Source of the DNA: Peptoniphilus rachelemmaiella
GTDB lineage: Bacteria; Bacillota; Clostridia; Tissierellales; Peptoniphilaceae
DNA: 64,000 nt
Reading direction: 5' to 3'
NCBI RefSeq assembly: GCF_943169845.1
Contig: NZ_CALPBW010000001.1
Location: 1-64,000 of the forward strand
Shown: positions 51,802 to 59,950 of the stretch, in pieces
How the letters are laid out: every line of letters starts with the position of its first letter
How positions within the stretch are numbered: the stretch's first letter is position 1
Translations under genes and position numbers: made by a program
The notes under the pieces: model-generated
Told to the model about the DNA's origin: nothing
The model's input: the letters and a program-made list of their open reading frames with translations, nothing else
Database searches by the model: none

Positions 51802-52385
51802 AATTAGTGGATATGCGTTTGACCGATTATATAAAAAAGGCCGAAGACAAGACCTCGGTGCCCGGCGGCGGCTCCATCGCCGCCCTTTGCGGCGCCCTCT
51901 CCGCCTCACTGGCCGCCATGGTGCTGAATTTATCCGGCGCCGAGGATGCGGCGAAGAACTACGGGAAATATTCCGAGGTGCTTCAAAAAAACATCGACGA
52001 CGACAGCACCTCCTTCGACGACGTCCTGAAAGCCTTTCGCATGGCGAAAACCACGGAGGAAGAGAAAAAAATCCGCAGCCTCGCCATTCAAGAGGGTTAT
52101 AAGCGGGCCATCGACGTGCCTCTTTCCACCATGGAAGCGGCCTTGGGCGTCGTCGAAACCTTAAAAGCCCAGGAAGCATTGATCGGCGACGAGGCATTGA
52201 GCGATTTGTACATGGCGGCGGATTTGGCCCTTACCGCCTTTAACGGCGCCAAAGACACGGCCATGATCAATGTGGCCGCATTAAAAGACGACGCGACGCG
52301 CAGCGTCTACAGCGAAAAAATTCAGGCCATGACCGAGCATATGATCGAGATTCACGGTGACGTCGCAGCATTTCACCGGGCATGA
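51798..52385 (+). CDS. Cyclodeaminase/cyclohydrolase family protein (FchA/FTCD_C)
   Basis: A protein of 195 residues. SVPGGGSIAALCGALSASLAAMV is the folate-binding signature of formiminotetrahydrofolate cyclodeaminase and methenyl-THF cyclohydrolase (FchA). The remainder is all-helical, as expected. It links to one-carbon metabolism. Overlaps of 4 bp with both neighbours mark one operon. Confidence 0.88.
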   Translation: MKLVDMRLTDYIKKAEDKTSVPGGGSIAALCGALSASLAAMVLNLSGAEDAAKNYGKYSEVLQKNIDDDSTSFDDVLKAFRMAKTTEEEKKIRSLAIQEGYKRAIDVPLSTMEAALGVVETLKAQEALIGDEALSDLYMAADLALTAFNGAKDTAMINVAALKDDATRSVYSEKIQAMTEHMIEIHGDVAAFHRA

Positions 52386-53236
52386 AGACATTATTTATCT
52401 TAAACCCCCGATTAAAGCCTGAGAAAAAGAAGGAAGTCGAAAACGCGGCGAATGCCTGTCTAAACGAGGACTACGACTTTTTAAAGGGAGACATTCGCGA
52501 CTACGACGCCCGAGCCCTGAAGGACTACGATCATTTCGTGGCCGTCGGCGGCGACGGCACCATATTTGCCGCGGTTAACGCCATGATGGAGACGTCGGCG
52601 CGAAAGCTGACCATCGTGCCGGCGGGAAGCGGCAACGACTTTGCCAGATCCTTGGGAATCAAAGGGGATGTATTCACTATATTGAAAGAAGCGAAAGAGG
52701 CCGCGCCTCGCCCCATGGATCTCGCCATGTGGAACGATCGCTACTTCATCAATATTGCATCCGTGGGCTTTGATGCCGATGTTAATGCCAACAACAGCGA
52801 TTCAATGAAGCGCTTCGGCCCCTTCAGCTACACATTAAGCGTAGTCAAAACCCTGTTTACCTACAAAGCAAGGGCCATCGAAAAAGAAGGCATTCCCCTT
52901 ACGCGCTGGACCCTTTTTACCATAGGAAACGGCGGCTATTACGGCGGCGGATTTCCCATTTTTCCGAAAGCAAGCCCATTTTCCGGCGAGCTCCTCTTCT
53001 TGGGGGCGGGCAAGAGCCGATTGAAATTCATCCTGCCCTTTTTAATCTGCCTCTTTGCGGGGAAAGATCATCTCTGGAAAAAAGACATGGTGCACCAATC
53101 CTTTCAGTCCATGGAGTTTACCTTACTTGAAGAAGCCAATGTGAATTTAGACGGGGAAAACTTCCGAGAAAAAGGCCCGGTGACGGTACGCGTTCTGCCG
53201 AAAGAGCTCCTTTATGTAGGGCCGTCGAATCAGTAA
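52382..53236 (+). CDS. Diacylglycerol kinase-family lipid kinase (YegS/DagK)
   Basis: A protein of 284 residues with FVAVGGDGTIFAAVNAMM and VPAGSGNDFARSLGI, the nucleotide-binding motifs of the DagK catalytic domain, and a C-terminal beta domain. It phosphorylates diacylglycerol or a related lipid. Last gene of the parAB-phzF-fchA unit. Confidence 0.9.
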   Translation: MKTLFILNPRLKPEKKKEVENAANACLNEDYDFLKGDIRDYDARALKDYDHFVAVGGDGTIFAAVNAMMETSARKLTIVPAGSGNDFARSLGIKGDVFTILKEAKEAAPRPMDLAMWNDRYFINIASVGFDADVNANNSDSMKRFGPFSYTLSVVKTLFTYKARAIEKEGIPLTRWTLFTIGNGGYYGGGFPIFPKASPFSGELLFLGAGKSRLKFILPFLICLFAGKDHLWKKDMVHQSFQSMEFTLLEEANVNLDGENFREKGPVTVRVLPKELLYVGPSNQ

Positions 53237-53305
53237 AGACATCACTCTATTGATAGAATTGGTTTTAAAAGCCCTTTCGATGAAAGACAAAGGCGAAAAT
53301 TTTCC

Positions 53306-53342
53306 GCAAAAAAACAGCCCCATTCATAAGAACAGGGCTGTT
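53306..53342 (-). terminator. Terminator of the secreted nuclease gene
   Basis: AACAGCCC (53313-53320) / GGGCTGTT (53335-53342); on the minus strand the stem is followed by TTTTTTTT. It may also slow plus-strand read-through from the lipid kinase gene. Confidence 0.85.
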
Positions 53343-53346
53343 AAAT

Positions 53347-54024
53347 TTACCGACTGAAGGTGCGTTGATAGCCGGCACGCTCCGCCGCCATGGCATTTTC
53401 AAACATTACCGCATTTTGCGGCGACACCTTGTTGTAGGATTTGTCCGAAGGCAAATGATAGATCTTGCTTTTTTTATTGCCCTTGGCCGGGCCCTCCTTT
53501 CCCTCCACGGCCCAAATGCCGCGGACGTGGTCCATGGCGACGATCTCCCCTTCGTGGAGCAGGGCCTGATACTTGGTGTTGGGCTCGTAGGCCCGCTCTC
53601 TGGCGTAGCCGGAGGCCACCAATTGGTAATTATAGAGAATCTCTTCCTTGGGCCTCTCGCTCGTCCTCGGGTCTTCCGTCCAGACATAGGCCAGGGTGCG
53701 GCCGTAGTGATCCTCTTTTTCCTCGTCGTATTCCAAAAAGACGGCCTTTCCCGTGAGAGACTTCTTCGAGAAATCCGAGGCCTCTTTTCCCCAAGGCTCC
53801 ACCCGACCCCGAGGCTTCACCGTCTCCGGCGTGTCCACGCCGATGAGGCGCACCCGCGTGTCCTGTCCATCGTCGAGAACCAGGGTGTCCCCGTCCACCA
53901 CCCGCTTCACCATCACGCCGGCAGCATCCGGGGCGGGGGAAAGACTTCCTTTGGCGGTAAAGGTCGCCGCCAGAGCCAGTACAATCAGCAAAAATGTTCG
54001 TAAGCGTTTGTTTAAATGTTTCAT
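53347..54024 (-). CDS. Secreted thermonuclease-family protein (SNase domain)
   Basis: A protein of 225 residues from an ATG at 54024. It has an N-terminal signal or anchor helix (LRTFLLIVLALAATFTAKG), then the SNase fold: VKRVVDGDTLVLDDG, RVRLIGVDTPE, GKEASDFSKKSLTGK and YGRTLAYVW. Catalytic Arg, Asp and Glu positions look conserved. It cuts extracellular nucleic acid. An extended -10 element lies 6 nt before the ATG; GAGGGT there is too close for normal ribosome spacing. Confidence 0.9.
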   Translation of the reverse strand: MKHLNKRLRTFLLIVLALAATFTAKGSLSPAPDAAGVMVKRVVDGDTLVLDDGQDTRVRLIGVDTPETVKPRGRVEPWGKEASDFSKKSLTGKAVFLEYDEEKEDHYGRTLAYVWTEDPRTSERPKEEILYNYQLVASGYARERAYEPNTKYQALLHEGEIVAMDHVRGIWAVEGKEGPAKGNKKSKIYHLPSDKSYNKVSPQNAVMFENAMAAERAGYQRTFSR

Positions 54025-54030
54025 ACCCTC

Positions 54031-54039
54031 AGTATAACA
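54031..54039 (-). promoter_or_regulatory. Extended -10 element (TGTTATACT) of the nuclease gene
   Basis: TGTTATACT ends 6 nt before the ATG, as at dinB and mutY, predicting a leaderless mRNA. The -35 position is far from consensus, which an extended -10 can offset. Confidence 0.55.
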
Positions 54040-54054
54040 GAAAGAAGGAAAGCC

Positions 54055-54411
54055 ATGGCCATTCAAATTTTCGGCACGAAGAAAAACAATGACACGAAAA
54101 AAGCCCAACGTTTTTTTAAGGAGCGGGGCGTTAAATTTCAATTTATTGATTTAAATGAAGTAGAAATGTCGTGGGGCGAATTCGATTCCATTACATCATC
54201 CATCGGCGGATTGGACGTATGGATCGACGAAAATTCCAAAGACGCAGACGGCCTGGCCTATGTGAAATACGCGACCGATGAAAGCAAAGAAGCCTATATT
54301 ATCGATCACCCGAGCATTATGAAGCTGCCCGTTGTCAGAAGCAAAAAGCGGGCAGTATTGGGCCATGCGCCTGACGTGTGGAAAAAATGGGCCGAAGAGG
54401 AAAAGAAATAA
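54055..54411 (+). CDS. ArsC/Spx-fold protein without the active-site cysteine
   Basis: A protein of 118 residues from an ATG at 54055 with AAGGAAAG upstream. IQIFGTKKNNDTKKAQRFFKERGVKFQFIDLNE and the end PVVRSKKRAVLGHAPDVW follow the ArsC/Spx family. The catalytic Cys of the P-loop is absent (KKNNDTKKA) and the protein contains no Cys at all. Arsenate reduction is therefore excluded and a regulatory or binding role is likelier. Confidence 0.85.
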   Translation: MAIQIFGTKKNNDTKKAQRFFKERGVKFQFIDLNEVEMSWGEFDSITSSIGGLDVWIDENSKDADGLAYVKYATDESKEAYIIDHPSIMKLPVVRSKKRAVLGHAPDVWKKWAEEEKK

Positions 54412-54437
54412 GGCACGCTGAGGGGCGTGCCTTTTTC
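54412..54437. terminator. Terminator between convergent genes
   Basis: GGCACGC (54412-54418) / GCGTGCC (54425-54431), then TTTTT on the plus strand; T-rich on the minus strand too. Serves the ArsC-like and YoaK-like genes. Confidence 0.88.
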
Positions 54438-54456
54438 TCTGGTAAAACCCGTGCCA

Positions 54457-55131
54457 TTAGGTGCGAATGGTGGGGTCCATGTGAAGAATCATAAAGGAGA
54501 CGGCGAGAAAAGCGGCGGAAAGCCAAATGGTCTTAAGGCCCAAAAGGGAAAAGAACAGACCGCCGATAAGGGCGCCGATAAAAAAGATACATACGATAAA
54601 AAGCACGGTGCGGCTCGTGTCCCGGTGGACGAGGCCTTTGGTGTGGTGGTAGCCCGCCAAATTGTGCATAATGGTGCGCACATTGCCCACGCACATGGTG
54701 GTGGCGGCGTTAATGTCTGCGAATTTTCTGAAGGTATTCACCTGCATGCCGCAGGAGAAAGCCATCATACTGTTGGCCAGGCTGTCGAATTCGCCGGAAA
54801 GAAAGCCGACGACGATGAGAATAAGAATCTCCACGGCCAAAATCCGCTGCTTAAAGTGCAGGCCCATGCGCCTTTTTTCAGCAAAGGCCACGCGGCCGGA
54901 GACATAGACCCCGAGGGCGAAGGATGCGATTTGAATAAAGTAGCGGAGCATGGCGGGGAAATTTCCCTCGGCCAAGTTAAAAGCCATGAGCACCACATTG
55001 CCCGTAAGGGCGTTGACGAAGACCTTCCCCCGAAGGGCGTAGGAATAGCCGTCTTGCAGGCCGCCGGCCAAGGTGAGAAAGGTGGCGAAGAACAGGGATT
55101 CGGACCAAGCTTTATTTTTCATAAATCCCAC
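54457..55131 (-). CDS. YoaK-family (DUF1275) membrane protein
   Basis: A protein of 224 residues with six membrane helices. The opening FFATFLTLAGGLQDGYSYALRGKVFVNALTGNVVLMA and MMAFSCGMQVNTFRKFADINAATTMCVGN are family hallmarks. The function is unknown. It overlaps the NUDIX gene by 20 bp. Confidence 0.9.
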   Translation of the reverse strand: MGFMKNKAWSESLFFATFLTLAGGLQDGYSYALRGKVFVNALTGNVVLMAFNLAEGNFPAMLRYFIQIASFALGVYVSGRVAFAEKRRMGLHFKQRILAVEILILIVVGFLSGEFDSLANSMMAFSCGMQVNTFRKFADINAATTMCVGNVRTIMHNLAGYHHTKGLVHRDTSRTVLFIVCIFFIGALIGGLFFSLLGLKTIWLSAAFLAVSFMILHMDPTIRT

Positions 55132-55654
55132 GCATCCTTTCGATTAAATCTTCGTATATAGGAAGCATATGGGCTTCGGAGACAAAGGTGTCCAGCTCCC
55201 TAACCGCCACCCACTTGCGATTGTCCTTCACTTCAAGCAAGGTGTCGTCTTCGTGGCCCACAAAGCCGTAGCAAAAATTAATGTGGAAGTGGCTGTCCAC
55301 GGCTTCGCCCTTTCGAATGTGGGCGGAAACGGGCATGAGCTCCAAGGCCAGAGGCCCTTCTGAGAGGGGCTTCACATAGAGAATCCCCGTCTCCTCGTAA
55401 AGCTCCCGAAGGGCGGAATAAAAGAGATCCTCCCCCTCCTCCACGTGGCCGCCGGGCCAGGAGAAGGATTTGTAAATGGGATGATAAATCATCAAGAGCT
55501 TATCCGCCTCAAAATCCATAACCATAGACGAAGTGGTGTAGTGGTAAGGGGCGTCGCGATTGGTTGCAATAAGGGAGGGATCCAGCCGTAGCAAATGGGC
55601 CCTGTCCTCGGCTTCTTTTTCATTTTTCGGTTCGTAGGATTCAATCCATTCCAT
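55112..55654 (-). CDS. NUDIX hydrolase
   Basis: A protein of 180 residues from an ATG at 55654 with GGAGG upstream, inside the mutY end. The Nudix box GGHVEEGEDLFYSALRELYEETG is complete. It hydrolyses a nucleoside diphosphate derivative; the neighbour mutY hints at oxidised-nucleotide clean-up, but the sequence is not MutT-like enough to say so. Confidence 0.9.
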   Translation of the reverse strand: MEWIESYEPKNEKEAEDRAHLLRLDPSLIATNRDAPYHYTTSSMVMDFEADKLLMIYHPIYKSFSWPGGHVEEGEDLFYSALRELYEETGILYVKPLSEGPLALELMPVSAHIRKGEAVDSHFHINFCYGFVGHEDDTLLEVKDNRKWVAVRELDTFVSEAHMLPIYEDLIERMRGIYEK

Positions 55655-56669
55655 CAATGACCTCCAGTGCCGGCGCAAAGGCCGACGGTATGGCGTACAC
55701 AGTTTCAAGTGCTTCCTTCGTGGCCCAGATGCGGGCATCTTCCGCGGCAAAGAGGGACTCCACATGGGCGTAATAGACCCACACATTCCATATGCGGTGG
55801 GAAAAGATGTGGCGGTAGGCGGCCATCTTTTTTGCATCATTCACGACGAAATCCGACTCCGCCAAAAGCTTCATGACATCTTCCTGCCGAAGGTGCCCTT
55901 CGATGGTGGGAAAGCCCCACATGGACGCCAAGAGCCCGCCGGTGCGCTTCTCGATAAAAAAGCGGCCCCCCAGATCCAAAAGAAGCACCGTCACATCCTC
56001 TTCTTTTTGCTTCTTCTTCGGCGTCTTTTTCGGGTAATCTTCGGCGCAGTTTGCATCATAGGCCATACAACTGTCCCCAAGGGGGCAGTGGCCGCAGGCC
56101 GGGGATGTGGGGGTGCAGATTTTATTCCCCAAATCCATCATGGCCTGATTAAAATCCCCGGGCCGATCCCGGGAAATGGCCTCGTTGGCCAGATTAAAAA
56201 TCAGCCGCTTCCCCGCCGACTTGTCGATCTTCTCATCGATCCTATAAAGGCGGCTGAAAATGCGCAAAAGATTCCCGTCCACCGCCGCCACCGCCTCCCC
56301 GTAGGCAATGGATGCAATGGCTGCCGCCGTGTACTCGCCGATGCCGGGGAGGGCCTTTAAGCCGGCAAAGTCCCGGGGCATGCCATCTCGGGCCACAATC
56401 TCCGCCGCGGCCTTTAAATGCTTCGCCCGGCGGTAATAGCCCAGGCCCTGCCAAAGCTTTAAAAGAGCCTCCTCCTCCGCCCGGGCCAAATCCTTTGCCG
56501 TAGGAAAGGCCGCCATAAAACGCTCGTAATAGGGAATCACCGTGTTCGCTTGGGTTTGTTGAAGCATAATTTCAGAGACCCAAATGGCGTATGGATCTTT
56601 CGTTTTTCGCCAAGGCAATCCACGGTCCTCCGGTGCGTACCAATTTAAAATTTTACTCGAAATACACAT
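55641..56669 (-). CDS. mutY: A/G-specific adenine glycosylase MutY
   Basis: A protein of 342 residues from an ATG at 56669; the longer frame to 56795 lies upstream of the promoter. Visible are LPWRKTKDPYAIWVSEIMLQQTQ, the helix-hairpin-helix LPGIGEYTAAAIASIAYGE with catalytic Asp in AAVDGNLLRIFSRL, the 4Fe-4S Cys set CTPTSPACGHCPLGDSC, and a C-terminal Nudix-like domain. It removes A opposite 8-oxoG. No ribosome site is present. Confidence 0.95.
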   Translation of the reverse strand: MCISSKILNWYAPEDRGLPWRKTKDPYAIWVSEIMLQQTQANTVIPYYERFMAAFPTAKDLARAEEEALLKLWQGLGYYRRAKHLKAAAEIVARDGMPRDFAGLKALPGIGEYTAAAIASIAYGEAVAAVDGNLLRIFSRLYRIDEKIDKSAGKRLIFNLANEAISRDRPGDFNQAMMDLGNKICTPTSPACGHCPLGDSCMAYDANCAEDYPKKTPKKKQKEEDVTVLLLDLGGRFFIEKRTGGLLASMWGFPTIEGHLRQEDVMKLLAESDFVVNDAKKMAAYRHIFSHRIWNVWVYYAHVESLFAAEDARIWATKEALETVYAIPSAFAPALEVIDGMD

Positions 56670-56675
56670 AAAGCT

Positions 56676-56684
56676 ATTATAACA
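56676..56684 (-). promoter_or_regulatory. Extended -10 element (TGTTATAAT) of mutY
   Basis: TGTTATAAT lies 6 nt before the ATG and matches the consensus extended -10 exactly. TAGACC 16 bp upstream is a partial -35. It predicts a leaderless transcript. Confidence 0.65.
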
Positions 56685-56705
56685 AAAAGGCCGAAAAGGT
56701 CTATA

Positions 56706-56734
56706 TTGACGGTATTTCCCAACCATGTTATAGT
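56706..56734 (+). promoter_or_regulatory. Promoter of the suf operon
   Basis: TTGACG (56706-56711), a 17-bp spacer, TATAGT (56729-56734), about 50 bp before sufC. AGGAGG follows at 56769. No IscR-type or other palindrome stands out. Confidence 0.8.
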
Positions 56735-56785
56735 AAAAAAGGATATCATACAGAAATAATCGGATATAGGAGGAAAGTTGAATAG

Positions 56786-57532
56786 ATGAATGCATTATTG
56801 AAGGTAGAAGGCGTACGCGCCTCTGCAGGAGAAAAACAAATTTTAAACGGCATGAACCTGGAGGTCAACAAAGGCGAAGTACACGTCATTATGGGCCCCA
56901 ACGGCAGCGGGAAGTCCACCCTGGCCAATGTCATTATGGCCAACCCGGCCTACACCATGACCGAAGGCAAGATTTACTTCGAAGGCGACGACGTCACCGA
57001 CGAATCCACAGACAAGCGCGCCCGTCGCGGCCTGTATTTAAGCTTCCAAACCCCCTACGAAATTCCGGGGATCAGCGTGGAAAACTTTATTCGCCAAGCC
57101 CTCTTGGCTCGCGGCGAAAAAACATCCATCGTGAAGTTTAAAAAGGCCCTGGAAAAGAAAATGGAGCTTCTGGACATGAAGCCGGAATACGCCGGCCGCT
57201 ATTTAAATGTGGGCTTCTCCGGCGGTGAACGGAAAAAGACGGAAATCCTTCAACTCTTAATGCTCGATCCCAAACTCGCCATTTTAGACGAAACGGACTC
57301 GGGCCTCGACGTGGATGCCGTCGCCACCGTGAGCCGGGGCTTAAAGGAATACCTGGACGGCGAAAAATCCGCCATTATTATTACGCACCACCGGGAAATC
57401 CTGAAGGAAATCCACCCGGATTTCGTTCACGTCATTAACAACGGCCGCATCGTCACCGAAGGCGGCGACGAAATCATCGATCGCATCGAAGAAGAAGGCT
57501 TCGGCTGGATTAAGGATGGGCAACATGCGTAA
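56786..57532 (+). CDS. sufC: Fe-S assembly ATPase SufC
   Basis: An ABC ATPase of 248 residues with Walker A GPNGSGKSTLANVIM, the SufC-type signature FSGGERKKTEILQ, and Walker B LAILDETDSGLDVDAV. It forms the SufBCD scaffold complex. First gene of the operon. Confidence 0.97.
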   Translation: MNALLKVEGVRASAGEKQILNGMNLEVNKGEVHVIMGPNGSGKSTLANVIMANPAYTMTEGKIYFEGDDVTDESTDKRARRGLYLSFQTPYEIPGISVENFIRQALLARGEKTSIVKFKKALEKKMELLDMKPEYAGRYLNVGFSGGERKKTEILQLLMLDPKLAILDETDSGLDVDAVATVSRGLKEYLDGEKSAIIITHHREILKEIHPDFVHVINNGRIVTEGGDEIIDRIEEEGFGWIKDGQHA

Positions 57533-58931
57533 GAAGACAGAAATTCAAGACATGGACCGGGGGATTTACGACGAAAGAAATCCCTTCACCTATCGCAAAA
57601 AGACGGAACAAGGCCTTAACGAATCCATCGTGCGCCAAATTTCCGCCGAGAAAAACGAACCGGCTTGGATGCTTGAAAAGCGTCTGGAAGCCTTAAAGAT
57701 CTTTAACGAAAAGAAAAATCCCGACTGGGGACCGGATCTGTCGGAAGTGGACATGGACAAGGTCATCACCTACATTCGTCCCGACGCGGATTTGGCCGCC
57801 GATTGGAAGGACGTGCCGGAAGAAATCCGCAGCACCTTCGACAAATTGGGCATTCCCGAGGCGGAAAAAGAAGCCATGCTTTCAGGTGTCGGCGCCCAAT
57901 ACGACTCGGAAGTGGTCTATCACAGCATTCAACAACACTTGTTGGATCAAGGAGTTATTTACACGGACTTTGAAACGGGCCTCCACGAATACGAAGACAT
58001 CGTGAAGGAATACTTCGGCAAGTGCATCAACCCGAATCTGCACAAATACGCCGCCCTGCACTACGCCGTATGGAGCGGCGGCAGCTTCGTCTATGTCCCC
58101 GAAGGCGTGGATGTAGACGTGCCTCTGCAGTCCTACTTCCGCTTAAACGCGCCGGGGGCGGGCCAATTCGAACACACCCTCATCATTATCGAAAAAGGCG
58201 CTAAATGCCACTTTATCGAAGGCTGTTCCGCGCCGAAATACAACGCCCTGAACCTACACGCCGGGGCCGTTGAGCTCTTCGTCAAAGACGACGCCACCCT
58301 GCGCTACTCCACCATCGAAAACTGGTCGAGAAATATGTACAACCTAAACACCAAGCGAGCCATTGTCGGCAAAAACGGCAAGATCCAATGGGTCTCCGGC
58401 TCCTTCGGCTCCAAGGTGAGCATGCTCTATCCCATGAGCGTCTTAGTAGGCGACGGCGCGCAAAACGAATACACCGGCATCAGCTTTGCCGGGGCCGGCC
58501 AAAACATCGACACCGGCGCTCAAGTCATTCACGCGGCCAACGACACCAAGAGCTCCATTCAATCGAAATCCATTTCAAAAGGCGGCGGCATCGGCGTCTA
58601 CCGCGGACTCGTGAAAGTGGCGGATCATGCCAAGCACACGAAATCCACCGTCTCTTGCGAATCCCTCATGCTCGATGACATGAGTCGTCAGGACACGATT
58701 CCCGCCATCGACATTCACAACAGGGACGTAGACTTCGGTCACGAAGCAAAAATCGGCCGCATTTCCGACGAGGTCATCTTCTATCTTATGACCCGCGGCA
58801 TTCCCGAAGAAGAAGCGCGGGCCACGGTGGTTCGAGGCTTTGCCGATCCCATCGCCAAGGAACTGCCCCTGGAATACGCCGTCGAGATGAATAATCTCAT
58901 CTCCTTGGAATTAGAAGGGAGCATTGGCTAA
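57525..58931 (+). CDS. sufB: Fe-S assembly scaffold SufB
   Basis: A protein of 468 residues. The ATG at 57525 has AAGGATGGG upstream and is preferred to the ATG at 57516, which lies on that site; both are inside the sufC end. Typical stretches are SEVVYHSIQQHLLDQGVIY, HLHAGAVELF-like NLHAGAVELFVKDDA, and CESLMLDDMSRQDTIPAIDI. The beta-helix core is complete. Confidence 0.97.
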   Translation: MRKKTEIQDMDRGIYDERNPFTYRKKTEQGLNESIVRQISAEKNEPAWMLEKRLEALKIFNEKKNPDWGPDLSEVDMDKVITYIRPDADLAADWKDVPEEIRSTFDKLGIPEAEKEAMLSGVGAQYDSEVVYHSIQQHLLDQGVIYTDFETGLHEYEDIVKEYFGKCINPNLHKYAALHYAVWSGGSFVYVPEGVDVDVPLQSYFRLNAPGAGQFEHTLIIIEKGAKCHFIEGCSAPKYNALNLHAGAVELFVKDDATLRYSTIENWSRNMYNLNTKRAIVGKNGKIQWVSGSFGSKVSMLYPMSVLVGDGAQNEYTGISFAGAGQNIDTGAQVIHAANDTKSSIQSKSISKGGGIGVYRGLVKVADHAKHTKSTVSCESLMLDDMSRQDTIPAIDIHNRDVDFGHEAKIGRISDEVIFYLMTRGIPEEEARATVVRGFADPIAKELPLEYAVEMNNLISLELEGSIG

Positions 58932-59950
58932 TGAAGGCACACAAGGGAAATATTTTAGAATACAAAACTTACGACTATTTAAATGTCAACGAAACCGACG
59001 TGGCGGCACGGGAATCCGCAGGCGTTAAAAAAGCCGAAGGCCAATCGGTTTTCGACGGCTACAATTACGGCATCAGCCCGGAAATGATTCAGCTCCACGA
59101 CAACCACGCCACTGTCTACCGGAAAATCGTCGCCGAAGACACGTTGGATATGGGCATCGAAAGCCTTGAAGGCACGAAAGATGAAGTGGTTACCATGGAC
59201 TTCATTGTGGAAGAAGGAGCCCACATGACCGGCTGCTTCAGAAGCAAAAAAACCGGCGGCTACCGCTCCTTCTTAAGCCGTATTCACGTGAAGAAAAACG
59301 GCGTCGCCCGCCTCTACTTCGTGAATATCGATCAGACGGAAGTGGACAACTACCTGTCCATGGGTGCCATATTGGAAGAAGGCGCCAAGCTCGACGCCTA
59401 CGTCTTCCACTTAGGCGACGGCAACGAAACCAGCAATGTGAAATGCTTCTTAAAGGGCGATGGTTCCCTGGGAAACATTCAGTCCATCTACCTGGGTAAA
59501 AAGGGCCAAGCCTACGACTTCATTTACGACATGATTCACGAAGGCAAAGACACCACCAGTAACCTCATCGTCGACGGCGCCTTAATGGAAGACAGCTACA
59601 AAGTCTTTAAGAGCCGCATCGACTTTTTGGAAGGATCCAAACACAGTCGGGGCAACGAAGAAGAATTCGCCATTCTTCTGGATTCCACGGCCCGGAGCAT
59701 TTCCGTGCCGGCCCTGTTGAGCCACGAAGACGACGTGGAAGGCAACCACGCCGCCAGCGCCGGCAAACTGGATCAGGACATGCTCTACTACTTCCTCACC
59801 CGCGGCTTCGACGCCGAAACGGCTGAGCGCATGATTATCGATGCGAAATTTGCCCCGGTTATCGACGCGGTGATTTACGAAGAGGAACGCAAAGCCATCT
59901 ACGAGGAATTGGAACGGATTATGGGGAGGCGACATCATGTTGCAAAGTAG
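58931..59950 (+). CDS. sufD: Fe-S assembly protein SufD
   Basis: A protein of 339 residues, a SufB paralogue. The C-terminal core DSTARSISVPALLSHEDDVEGNHAASAGKLDQDMLYYFLTRG is the SufB/SufD signature with the conserved His. Its ATG overlaps the sufB stop (TAATGA). It is shorter at the N-terminus than SufB, as usual. Confidence 0.95.
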   Translation: MKAHKGNILEYKTYDYLNVNETDVAARESAGVKKAEGQSVFDGYNYGISPEMIQLHDNHATVYRKIVAEDTLDMGIESLEGTKDEVVTMDFIVEEGAHMTGCFRSKKTGGYRSFLSRIHVKKNGVARLYFVNIDQTEVDNYLSMGAILEEGAKLDAYVFHLGDGNETSNVKCFLKGDGSLGNIQSIYLGKKGQAYDFIYDMIHEGKDTTSNLIVDGALMEDSYKVFKSRIDFLEGSKHSRGNEEEFAILLDSTARSISVPALLSHEDDVEGNHAASAGKLDQDMLYYFLTRGFDAETAERMIIDAKFAPVIDAVIYEEERKAIYEELERIMGRRHHVAK

